Positions 18,844 through 28,558 of a DNA stretch of 42,058 bases are shown here, piece by piece. Positions within the stretch are counted from its first letter, which is position 1; each line of letters opens with the position of its first letter. The notes below the pieces were generated by a model that worked only from the letters and a program-made list of their open reading frames with translations, searched no databases and had not been told where the DNA came from. Made by a program: the position numbers and the translations under genes. Source of the DNA: Fragilaria crotonensis (lineage: Eukaryota; Bacillariophyta; Fragilariophyceae; Fragilariales; Fragilariaceae); NCBI GenBank assembly GCA_022925895.1, contig JAKSYS010000559.1, positions 1 through 42,058 of the forward strand. The letters run 5' to 3'.

Positions 18844-21396
18844 TTGTTGGCTGCTGCTCCGCGTTTTCATTTCAAGCAAAATGAGTATCTTCCTATCATC
18901 AAGAATGGCAAAAGAAAGAAGGGCCCCTCCTCGTCTCCAACATCAAGCACATCTCCAACTGGTGCTTCGGCTCGATCAAGCGGATATGTGAAGGAGAATG
19001 ATTTCAAGTTCGGAGTCAGTGTTGCATCTCGTGTGATTCACAGGTGTAGTCAATGGGCTTCGCTGTCGATTCTGCATTGCATTTGGCCGAGAAGACAAGG
19101 TGGGAGCAAAGCGTAAGACAACAAGCCTTGGGCAGTCTTGGTTAGCTCCATTTCGGTACGATAACATTGAAACTCACATGAAGACCCAACATGCAGTAAA
19201 GTGGGCAGAGTTCGAGGAAGCAAAGATTGCATGGGGAGGACTAGCATGCCAGACTCGACTGCAGGAGTGTGACAACTTTTTCTGCAGAATCATGGCAAGC
19301 GAAGCAGCTCAGTGAAGGGACATTTTCCACATGGCAGTGGGAGATCTGCTGGTGCGCTGCTGGGGAGCAACACAACACAGCGACAAGAATATGTCTTCAT
19401 CATCAAGAAAGGAATTGTTGACGACATTATTGGCGACATGTTTTATTGTCCTCCCAAGTTTTGCTGGTTGGAGGCAATGCACAGTCAATGGATGAAGATG
19501 ATATCAACATTTATGGAGATGAGGACGAGCCAGCAACAGATGAACGTGGTGATCGAGTAGTTCCTACATTCGGCAGTTGTGCTGAGCATGATGCAGTGAT
19601 TGCCGATCGACTCTCAAGCTATCAAGAAATGAAGCGACGAGCCATGTCAATCTTTGAGCGACAAGAAGACCTATTTCAGGTTGAGAATGATGACAGTCAT
19701 CATTGCAACGAGACTAGTGTTGAAGTAGGTGACGGAGCAGCACAGCAGCGACAGTCATCATACCAGTACATAGCATCTATCTCCAATACCGTGGTCTTTG
19801 ATCTGGTCATTGGTTACATCATGTGTGGAGCTTCGTTCCGGATGGCAAAAACATTCTCCACCATACTGCCGTTGTGTGTGGACTAAGGATGTCTGTCATC
19901 GCGGCGACATCAGCAAGATGGTAAGGGTAGCATGTGCTGCCAACCTTCAGAAGATTTCTGAACTCTTACAAGAATCTTGGGGTTTCTCCATCGCTCTTGA
20001 TAGTGCCACCCATCAGAGCACCTCATACCTTGACCTACGATTTCGGTTGTATAGTAAAAAGCATCGCAAGATCTACAATGTCCATGGTTGTGCACTTCCG
20101 CTACATGACCGTCACACAGGTGAAGTCATGTTCAATATGTTGACGAAGTTTCTTGACGTCCTGTGTCCCAATTGGAAGGTTTCGATGCTAGGAGTTGCAA
20201 CTGACGGAGCAAGAAATATGACAGGTCGTGCAGTGGGTGTTGTGACCCGACTTCAACAAGCAATGCACCCGAAGTGTCCCATGCTACGAATTTGGTGTGG
20301 TGCACATCAACTTGACTTGGTGATGGAGCACGTGATGAAGAAAGTGGTAAACGAGTCGTTCTTTTCAATTATGCTCTCATTCATCACTCACCTCAGTCGT
20401 CAGCAGAAACTTGTGGCCGACATGGGGACTACATGCCCTCGAGTTGTCAACCGCTGGTTGTCTACCTACAAGGTTACGAACTGGTTTAAACTGCACCGAG
20501 CTGAACTCCTTCACTACATCGAGAAGAGCAATTTGAACGCCGCTCCACCTCGCATTTGGTGGGTATATCTTGTCGCTGTTGATGCTTTCACGAATGCAAC
20601 GGCAGTAACCTTCAAGTATATTCAAGGGTCGACAATGCTTATAAACCAGCAGAATGCAGCTTTTGAGAAGCTCGTTGCGACACTGGTAGAGGATGTTAGA
20701 ATTGATGGTCCACTTAATGATGAGGCGATCAACCTTCTCAATCCAATAACATATGTTATCAACGGGTCGTTTGCTGTTCTCAAGGTGAATGTTCGTGAGT
20801 TTCTTGTTGGCCTTGCTAGTTGGGTGGAAGACCTGATTGAGGAATCGGACCCTGCAGTTCAGGCCAAGTTGATACATGATGTTGGAAGCCTCTTCACTGT
20901 GGCATGTGATAGGATAACCAAGATATGCGTTTTCCGAGAAGCTGACAACCGTCCTTATGTGGCGGAAGACTTGTTGCCTCCTGTATTGCCGCCAAAATTG
21001 GTTACAACACGTCCTGGGGATTTCCTTCGGCAGGTCTGTGTCTACAATCATCGTCTGCAGAGTCGGTACTCAAATGAGCAGGTTGACATAATTGCAGACG
21101 AGCACAGAGCCCTGATCATGCACTACAGGACAGATGATGTTGTCAAGCAGGCAATCGATTCCCTACGTCCAACGTGCTCATTCGAAGAGAATTGGCGTGT
21201 TCTTGGCAATGCAAGCTTTCCAAACTTGATCGAGTTCTGTGGAGTGATTGCGACCCTGTTTCCAGGCACTTGCACGGTTGAGTCTGATTTTTCAATCTTG
21301 CGATGGGAAAAGGATGACTTCCGCAAGTCACTCTCGGATTTTGGTTTACAGGCAGTGCTGCAGACAAAGCAATACAGAGCAATTCAGGAAATGTGA
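18844..21396 (+). pseudogene. hAT transposase with N-terminal zinc finger, frameshifted
   Basis: The C-terminal 532 codons (19798-21396) are open and contain the RNase H-like catalytic core. D68 is in ALDSATHQSTSY, D136 in GVATDGARN, with CxxH in RIWCGAHQLDLV (C167, H170). E495 is in CTVESDFS, next to the C-terminal hAT dimerisation segment (FPNLIEFCGVIATLFPG, then FRKSLSDFGLQAVLQTKQ). The DNA-binding N terminus has a BED-like C2H2 finger, C-RF-C at 19064-19075 and H-MKTQ-H at 19175-19192. Between these, pieces lie in different frames: about 18844-19055, 19056-19315, 19312-19450, 19446-19870 and 19880 onward, implying about four indels or unrecognised introns. The acidic spacer MDEDDINIYGDEDEP lies between finger and core. 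As written it would not make a full transposase. Confidence 0.88.
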
Positions 21397-22535
21397 AGTA
21401 GAAGATGTGCGTGTAGCTGTCAAATCATTCTAGTAGTAGCGATGCCATTAGTAAAAATTGACATCGACTTTAACATCTGTCAAAGAAGAGTGCAAATTTA
21501 TCAAAAGATCCACAGCAAATGATGAGCACTAAGAAGGACACAACCAATTCATGCAAACTGTCAGAGCGGCAGTGGCATTGCAGCAACCGATTCTGACCGT
21601 TGTTCTCTTCAACTGATAACACGTGTCGCTCTGAGCGACTTAATTGAAGAGATTCATTCCACTATAGTATACAAACCTCACAGAATGTAAGCTGGATAAT
21701 CATTGTCTCATGACAGGGTGTAGAAGTCAACAAACACATTCGCTTCAAGTGGCTTCGGGCACTTCGGCAAGAATGAACCACTCTGACTTCTCACGGGAGC
21801 CACTCACGCTTTGTGCATCTTTGTTGCCAATATCTCTGACCGCAGCCAATCATCTCGTTAAGTTCAAGTATTGCAATATCCATCGCAGAGTCAATAGATC
21901 CAGGGCTGCTGATAGGCTGCAGTAGACGTTCGCCACCAGTTAGCATTTCACACGGAGAGTGCGGCAACTGCGGTGAAGAATGTTGTTTCAATGCAGATCA
22001 GCATGGTACCGGCAGCATATTCAATTCAATCGACCGGATGCCTTTCTCGTTAGTAATGAATGCGTGCAAAACTTGACTGACACAATGCCGATCAAAGTAG
22101 TGCGCCATTGATAATTTGAGGACTGCGTTGACAAAAAACGATGAAATCCACGAGCCTTCTGCCCATGAATGTAAAACGTATTGCAGCTTCTGGGCAGTGG
22201 GAGAAGCTGAATGGGAATGTCACACGCTGGAATGCCAGCGGGACGCTTGGAATTGTCTTGAGGAGCATCATTGTCTGAAGAGCAAAAGGCACAATCTGTG
22301 AAGAGGAGATGCCATGTTGCAATGTTTCACGAAGTGTTCTTGTGAAGCATTGTGTCAGTAGTCAGTAGCCTGAACGACGAAGTTTGCACTACAGTCACAC
22401 TGTACTGTCGTAAACCTCAACTCTAAACCCCCAAAACCCTAACCCCTAACCCCACCGCCTTACACCGCCTTTTTGAAGGTCTAAAAAAGCGCCTATATTA
22501 ACTAATTAAGGCGCTGCTAGGCGCGCCGGCCCGGT
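21397..22535. other. Non-coding 3' part of the hAT element
   Basis: About 1.1 kb after the transposase stop with no supportable gene. It contains a telomere-like C-rich tract (22424-22453) and GCGCC-type subterminal repeats (about 22455-22530). Confidence 0.6.
22424..22453. repeat. Telomere-like CCCTAA-type tract inside the hAT element
   Basis: The run reads TAAACCCCCAAAACCCTAAC followed by CCCTAACCCC. It contains imperfect CCCTAA/CCCCTAA units like the common eukaryotic telomere repeat. It is short and interstitial, within the transposon's 3' subterminal region. Confidence 0.6.
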
Positions 22536-22557
22536 CGCCTTAAATAGGACACCCCTG
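22536..22557 (-). repeat. hAT right terminal inverted repeat
   Basis: The exact reverse complement of 18681-18702. It is followed directly by the second ATGATTGC copy. Confidence 0.95.
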
Positions 22558-22565
22558 ATGATTGC
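22558..22565. repeat. 8-bp target duplication ATGATTGC (right)
   Basis: Pairs with 18673-18680 and fixes the right boundary of the hAT element. Confidence 0.95.
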
Positions 22566-22624
22566 ACATTGCACACAACTTTTAACCCGCGCGCTCACCG
22601 AACATTGAACATCGCTCGAAATGC

Positions 22625-23359
22625 ATGTTTTGTATCATCATGGCTCAAAAACGACACATCGCTCCAGACCCAAGACCCCCCTGTCGTCTTGCTTCCAAGA
22701 CAACAAGTACGATCAATTCCATGCTGAACCAAAGAATGGCGCACATGCTTTACAGCCGCATGTCTCACATTACTTCCATCCGTCCATACAACAAGAGTTC
22801 CTTCACACATTCTTCTCTCATGTTATTTAGTGCAACAACACAAGAAATACAAAACACAACACCGCAAACAGCGTCACAAATGAAAATGACACCCACAGAT
22901 TCATTACCAACTGGTGTTGATACTAATCCAGATGAATCTCAAATTCGTCCTCCAGAGGATGGTATTATTGTTGTTGACCGCACATCTACATCCTCGAGCG
23001 AGGTTGCGTTGAATATTAATGCAACTTCTACGACAAGAACCACTGCTTCAGGTGTCGGTGCAGGGGAAATAATAGAAGCAAACTCCCCGCTTGTAGAAAT
23101 ACCATTTGATTTCGCAACGACAAGTGCCAGGCATGAGCAGGAAGATGCTCTATTATCTTGGAACGTAGAACCCTTTGTCATGGACATGTCAGATCAGACT
23201 GTCCAGGAGAGTTTGAATACGATACGACAAGTTGACCACATTTTGAACACAATCATGATTTCGTATTCCAGATCTGAATCCGCTGCAACACGTCACGACG
23301 AGCAATCCGACATAACCGAGTCCGATGTACATGGAAAGTATTGCTTCTTGAAACAGTAG
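22625..23359 (+). CDS. Hypothetical Ser/Thr-rich protein
   Basis: A 244-codon open frame from ATG to TAG. I do not recognise it. The N-terminal 70 residues are basic and Ser/Thr-rich (an organelle leader is possible); M6 (MAQKRH) is an alternative start. The middle is low-complexity Ser/Thr/Pro. The C-terminal part is more ordered, with DALLSWNVEPFVMDMSDQ and VQESLNTIRQVDHILNTIM, which could form helices. The hAT element ends only 67 bp upstream, so the promoter was probably altered by that insertion. Length and even composition favour a real gene, but no domain supports it. Confidence 0.5.
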   Translation: MFCIIMAQKRHIAPDPRPPCRLASKTTSTINSMLNQRMAHMLYSRMSHITSIRPYNKSSFTHSSLMLFSATTQEIQNTTPQTASQMKMTPTDSLPTGVDTNPDESQIRPPEDGIIVVDRTSTSSSEVALNINATSTTRTTASGVGAGEIIEANSPLVEIPFDFATTSARHEQEDALLSWNVEPFVMDMSDQTVQESLNTIRQVDHILNTIMISYSRSESAATRHDEQSDITESDVHGKYCFLKQ

Positions 23360-23925
23360 AAATCTAAAATTGTGCTGATTTCGTACGGGGCGATTTCTCG
23401 GGTCTACCCTAGTCTGGTGTTAGTCACGGTGCATGCCTACACAATTACTATCCAACAACAATCCATACAACGCAAACATGGAAACTAAGCTAACACTTTC
23501 CCTATCCAGTACTACTATTAGTTTGTAGTTGCACCCTTTGTTGGCTAATACACCTTGTGCTTCCCTTGGATCAACTTCGTTCGATACCCCGAGACGCCCC
23601 CGTCTTTGCACTATGTGCATACAATACGAGGTACCACTCGAGTACTCCAGTACTCAAGTACGATCTGCAGTCATACTTATATCAATTGGATCATGGTCTG
23701 TTTAGCGTTGTGACGACGGAACCATACGTACTGCAGTCTGCAGTGTTCCGAGTTACTGGGTACCGCTCACGTCGCTTACTCCCACCCTCGACCGTTACCC
23801 CTTTCGGGAGACGCAAGACGGAAGTATGTTCGCAGGCGAACCAGACTTTTTCTCGCTCACTCTCAGTTGTGGATCAAGACATCATTGGCATCGAGCACAA
23901 ACATTGCCCTCCGCGACGAGCAATC
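23360..23925. promoter_or_regulatory. Spacer with GTACT-motif cluster upstream of the methyltransferase
   Basis: No gene is supported. At 23628-23665 overlapping CGAGTACT/CCAGTACT/CAAGTAC motifs form a cluster. The methyltransferase frame stays open upstream to about 23557, but that part has no ATG and no conservation-like pattern, so I treat it as 5' leader. Confidence 0.4.
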
Positions 23926-25062
23926 ATGACAACCTTCTCTTCCACATCACGGTCATCCCCATCTTCTAGTGATGCTACACTTCGACCCTTTGAATGGCTC
24001 ACTTCATCTCAGAGTGTACTGCCAATTATTGAATCCTTGAATTTGAGCAAGAAAATTGCACTTCATCTTGGTTGTGGTTCGTCGACCTTGGGAGAAACCA
24101 TGGTCAATGAGTTGGACTTTGAATACGTCCTCAATATTGATAAGGATTCAGAGACGTTGGATCGAATGCGACGACGATGGGAGGAAAGGAATAAGACTAC
24201 TATGTCGTCGTCGTCGTCCGCCAGTAGCAATCAACAAGAACAAGAGCAACAGTCACATCATCAACAACAACGTCTGGAATACCAAGTGGTGGACTTTGCT
24301 TGTTCTCCGCCGGGTGTTGATGAAATGCCACATTCTCCCTATCCTCTCATTGTTGAGAAATCAACACTCGACTGCACTCTCTGTAGTACGGACGCTTCGA
24401 CGGGATTGCTTTCCTTGGTCTACCAACACTTGGCAGTCGGAGGATACTATGTACTCATATCCTTCAATTCCTTGGAATTGTTGTTGCCCCTGCTACGAGA
24501 TTTGCCAGGTGCGAATTGGACTGTATCACATTATGAAATGGCGAGACAGGTGGAAGATTTGAATGGGTGCTATATCAACACGAACAATTCAGAGTCGGCG
24601 TCGTTGTCGTGTGTCAGTATTGAATCTCAAGTACCCGATACGGACCTGTCCACTCGATCACTACGTGTGATTATCTGTCAAAAGAATGAATCCACACAGA
24701 CAATGGGAATATCATCGTCGTCGTCATCATCATCAGTACCGCATTCGACGGACCGTGATGTGTTGGATTGGGATGCTGTCCAACATCACATTGTCACCAC
24801 AAACAACATTTGGTATCGAACCCTCCATCCACTCTTGACGGAGACCCGACAACGTGAAATCGAAGGCTTGTTCGGAGATAAATCATCACTTCGATCACTT
24901 TTGGAATGCTATCATATCTTATTCAGTGACGCAGAACGTCAGGATTTGACCTATGATTACTTTCTAGAAGATTGGCATGCCTATCAAGAGAGTCATCCAA
25001 ACATTCCCGCAACCGAAATGAACTTGACAACTGCATTGAATTTTTTGAAGGAAATGCAATAG
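23926..25062 (+). CDS. SAM-dependent methyltransferase, METTL13/EEF1AKMT4-like
   Basis: 378 residues from the first ATG. A class I methyltransferase fold is visible: motif I IALHLGCGSS (G49-C-G51), the acidic residue after strand 2 in VLNIDKDSETLD (D72), and P-Y-P-L-I-V-E-K-S-T-L-D (138-149). That last motif matches the EKGTLDAL motif of the METTL13/EEF1AKMT4 group, which methylates lysines or the N terminus of elongation factor eEF1A. The substrate here is inferred only from that motif. A Ser/Gln-rich insert (about 93-115) interrupts the fold after motif I, and a poly-Ser stretch lies near 265. The C-terminal 110 residues (WDAVQHHIVTTNNIWYRTLH, then a terminal W-AYQESHPN region) are not part of the core fold and are unfamiliar. 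It is intact and has no intron. Confidence 0.82.
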   Translation: MTTFSSTSRSSPSSSDATLRPFEWLTSSQSVLPIIESLNLSKKIALHLGCGSSTLGETMVNELDFEYVLNIDKDSETLDRMRRRWEERNKTTMSSSSSASSNQQEQEQQSHHQQQRLEYQVVDFACSPPGVDEMPHSPYPLIVEKSTLDCTLCSTDASTGLLSLVYQHLAVGGYYVLISFNSLELLLPLLRDLPGANWTVSHYEMARQVEDLNGCYINTNNSESASLSCVSIESQVPDTDLSTRSLRVIICQKNESTQTMGISSSSSSSSVPHSTDRDVLDWDAVQHHIVTTNNIWYRTLHPLLTETRQREIEGLFGDKSSLRSLLECYHILFSDAERQDLTYDYFLEDWHAYQESHPNIPATEMNLTTALNFLKEMQ

Positions 25063-25189
25063 GCAAGTTGAAAGGTCTATAAGTGATTCACTACGAGCGC
25101 GGTTTGATTTCAAAAGCATGGCGACCGTGCATTTCCATGCAAATCATGCTCGGTAGTGATATGGAATTGTTTTTATTCACCTCGGCACT

Positions 25190-27418
25190 TTACGCCAAGG
25201 TCCTGCGCTGTGAAGTGCGTTGCAATGTCTTGCGTGGCTTCTTAGGAGCTTGACAGATTGTGGGTGGTGGTGACAGTGGCTGCAATTCTTGGTCCAGGAT
25301 GTGCGTCAAATGTCGAATTCTCTCTGAAACCATTACCTCTTCCACAAACGACGGTGTCGATACGACTGCAGTCTTTCTCGGTGTCATGAATTCCGAATGC
25401 GAACTGCCATCATCTGAATCAGCGTCGCTATCATCGTCGGCATTGCCATAATAATCCAGGTAGACAGAACTGTCGTCACTATCATGTGAAGCATCGTCGC
25501 TGGATGGGGAGGTTCCTCCAGTTTCAAACGACGCCGCAATACCGAGTATACCTCCTTCTTCTTTCGCCTTGAGCGGAGATCCTTGAACCTTCCAACAATG
25601 AGCATCCTCGTAGAACTGTGACATGTACTGTTGGTATTCCTTGAATTCTCGCCGCGTCTCTTCCTCTCGGGTTCGTTTTCGACCACGGATGGTGGCATTG
25701 TACAGTGCCGCTCTCAGCGTCACCATGATGAGTCCAAGGATAGTAATGGCCATGCCGGATCCAAACATCCATGAGAGACCAGTGACTGCTTCATTGCACG
25801 GTGCTCCATAAAAGATACCATACATAATTGGAGTGATTGTGGCACAGTCGGATACGTCTAACGCAAGCTGAATGCTGGCTTGCGCCACATCCAAGCTTTC
25901 CGCAATTTGATCCAAACCGTCAACAAGGGGAGTAATATCTGCACCGCATACAAGACTGACCTGATCGATACCCACCTCATCAATCACTCGCAACGAATCT
26001 TTTGCTTGAGTCATCGTCGATCGAATCTGTGGAACAAATGCCTTGACAAAATCAAATGGATTTTCGGTGGTGCAGTCCTGGCAATTGATGGAGTTGGAGT
26101 GTGAGTTTCAATCCAATATGCGAGTAACGCATTGCACTCACTAAACAATACGTACATTCATGTAGTAGTCAAATGCTTGATACATGACATCTGATTTCGA
26201 GGCAACATGGCTCAATACAATTTCCTCCATGGTTCCTTTGGGACTGAGGTTAGTGGAACTTGCATTGACACCTCGTCCAGCGCAAAAATCAGCATTTGCC
26301 GACGCCATGACGCCAAACGTGGGGGCTCCGACAGAAGCCACAATCAACAAAAGAATGAACAATGGCATCAAGAACCAAACCAGCATAAATCTCAAGGGGA
26401 AAAAGATGATATTGCAACGCGTCAGAATGACTCCGGCCAAGAAAAAGAAATTGACAATAGCCATAATCATCACGAAAAACTTTGGAATCCAATCATTGTC
26501 GTATATGAATTCGAATGTGTGATTGATCGATGCCGTCAAGCTGCTTATCGTCGTCAATCCTTGTCGGGCGTAGACAACGTTTTCATCAACCAACCGATCC
26601 AGATCATCCAACGTACGTGAAAGGTGGTTACCGACACCAACAAATGCGACGGCAACCGAAGCATTGAAAGTCTGACTGGTGGTGCTGTTATTCAAGTTTG
26701 GACAGTGCCGATCCAGACTGAACATTCCTGCTTGATCCATTCTTCGGATCCTATCTCGTTCCGTCAAGAGCGTCTCCATGATCCCAAAGGCCCGGACCGT
26801 CAGTCGCTGAACATCATCGTTGATCACGTCAACACGATCAAGTCCCGCGACAAAGGTAGATAGTCCTCTCGTGAGGAAGACACAAATCAAAACTGGAATC
26901 AATATAGATGACATGATAAAGCCTGATTGGATTCTCCAAGATTGTTTGACCATTCTTTCCAAATGCGGTTTGAGGTCGCGTCGATGTTTTTTAATGTATT
27001 GTACATCAATGACAGAACCTCCAGCAGCCCAGCCGATAGGTTTGTTTCTGTGTCTGATATCATTATTGTTTGTGATGACGTTTTTGGGATCCCTGACAAG
27101 CAATTTCAAGAGAAGTAAAACAAGGAGCCACAGGAGGAGCAAGGTTGTTAGGAAGAATCCGAAGGCAACAAGTCCTTGAGCGTAGTCGACTTTAAGTAAC
27201 GGATCGGGAGAGAACAAATGACTAAAGGTATTCGAATGTCCCCATCGAAAAGTTCGGTGCAGCTGCAGGACTGTTGCAGTGGGCGCCTAATGGTTAAAAA
27301 GGAGTGAAGACAAAAGTGAGTGTGATGATGAGATGCATGTTCTTGCAGCTTGTCACGAGTCGTGCATTACTGTTGTAGCACTCCGGCATTGTACTGCTAC
27401 GTGTGAAGTGAGAACCAT
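25190..27418 (-). CDS. Tweety-like five-span membrane protein, spliced
   Basis: Two main exons, 27286-26156 and 26077-25190, join across a clean 78-bp GT-AG intron (26078-26155), giving DYYMN/DCTTENPF in frame. No ATG opens the first one. A possible 18-base first exon, 27418-27401 (MVLTSH), with a 114-bp GT-AG intron fits in phase but is inferred. The sequence shows an N-terminal HRTFRWGHSNTF...SPDPLLKVDY, one span at about residues 45-70, a second at about 127-145 and a long lumenal or extracellular loop with NNST and NAS sites. Two more spans follow in the middle, then a Cys-containing loop (CGADITPLVDGL, CATITPIMYG, CNEAVTGLSW) and a fifth span GMAITILGLIMVTLRAALY. The tail is acidic, Ser/Asp-rich and ends basic. 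The five-span plan, the N-terminal pattern and loop cysteines resemble tweety-type proteins and their plant relatives. Whether it is a channel is unknown. Confidence 0.7.
26078..26155 (-). other. 78-bp GT-AG intron of the tweety-like gene
   Basis: On the minus strand the donor GTACGT begins at 26155 and the acceptor TTGCCAG ends at 26078. Phase 0. Splicing restores a continuous frame across two long open segments. Confidence 0.9.
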
Positions 27419-28558
27419 GCCCTCGACAACGCCGATGATGGAATAATGAAACCACTCCATGGCTTCAATCTCAGGAATCCTCGGATTACAAACTCACATG
27501 TGTTCGCAGAGTTGCGTTCATCGTTTGGTCTTGTTTTAGCTGCTGATCTTTGTGAATGGAGTGAAACGCAGTGGATGGCGTATGATCAAGGATCAAGGTT
27601 CTACTCGGAGTACAAATATTCCGTACAGCACAATTGCGTTTCCTATTCTTTGCAATGGGCAACCACTGCAACAACAGCAAACCCAACAACACAACTTTCA
27701 TCCAGGATAGAAATTCAAAATTGGCTACATTTTTCGAAACAAACGGCTGTTCGACATCGATCAGGGTACCTGGTATGTACTGAGTACAGTATGCATGCAT
27801 ACGTTATTGCTCGAGTAGACCCCCTATGTGCCCATGTGCCATGTGACATCGGGTCAAAAGACATGACCATAAACACGTACTGGTGTACAAGTACTGTACT
27901 CGGTGTAGACCGAGTTTCATACAGTACTGAATACCAACAATTGTATCGAGGGCGACATTTACCAGAAACGAACTAAGCTGCATTCAAGATACAGTACTCG
28001 CAGTACTGTATTGTACGTACGACTTATGAAATGCTCGGCCACGGCAGCCCGTGCAGGGGCGTGCGAGTGGTAACTATCATACTGTAGAAGAACTCAGTAC
28101 AGTATTCGAACCTAAAATGACCTTTCAATTCAAATCCAGTCCTCAAACCCTCACCAGAAATTCCTACATTTTATCTGGTCATGCTGCGTATTCGCGAAAA
28201 ACCATAAATCGCAAGGTTTGATAATGCTCGATGTCAATCCGGGGTAATGCCACGTTCACCATCGTCGTAGCCAGACACATCTTCATGCTTACGAGACGTA
28301 GACAGACAAATATGACAATATATATGCACGCGCATGTAGAGAGAAGCACAAAAATTGGGATTGAAGATCTCACCAGTCATCCATTCATCCGCCACTCCCT
28401 GAAAAAAACTCGGAGTACGTGATAAAAAAATCGTAACACTCCAGTGCTGGTGTGGTACGAGTACTCGGACTCTTCAGAGGGAATCGAATCAAGGCATTCA
28501 TTCGCTTGTGACCACTGCAACGCCATTGTCACGCCGTCGCATCTCCCTCCGAGAAATC
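27419..28558. promoter_or_regulatory. Spacer dense in AGTACT-type motifs
   Basis: No gene with family support. From 27600 to 28115 it carries many AGTACT, GTACTG and CGAGTAC elements, for example at 27775-27795, 27877-27935 and 27990-28015. A 176-codon open frame crosses these motifs and looks like chance. The ERD2-like copy 1 promoter must lie at the right end. Confidence 0.4.

Larger units (their letters stand above)
18681..22557 (+). mobile_element. Full-length hAT DNA transposon
   Basis: 3877 bp, with perfect 22-bp terminal inverted repeats at 18681-18702 and 22536-22557, starting CAGGGGTGTCC as in many hAT elements. It is flanked by an exact 8-bp duplication. Subterminal regions on both sides carry GCGCCTTTTTGAAG-like repeats and GGCGC/GCGCC clusters, probable transposase binding sites. 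The transposase is on the plus strand and covers the middle. Perfect TIRs and duplications suggest recent movement, although the N-terminal half of the transposase is frameshifted in this copy. Confidence 0.95.

Noticed and set aside
20377-21051. 224-codon minus-strand frame
   Set aside because: It is antisense to the hAT transposase core, which carries the DDE-type residues on the plus strand.
23557-23925. Upstream extension of the methyltransferase frame
   Set aside because: It begins with a non-ATG codon, crosses the GTACT cluster and shows no protein-like pattern; the first ATG is at 23926.
27446-27976. 176-codon open frame on the plus strand
   Set aside because: It runs through AGTACT-rich spacer, has erratic composition and no family motif; it looks like a chance frame.
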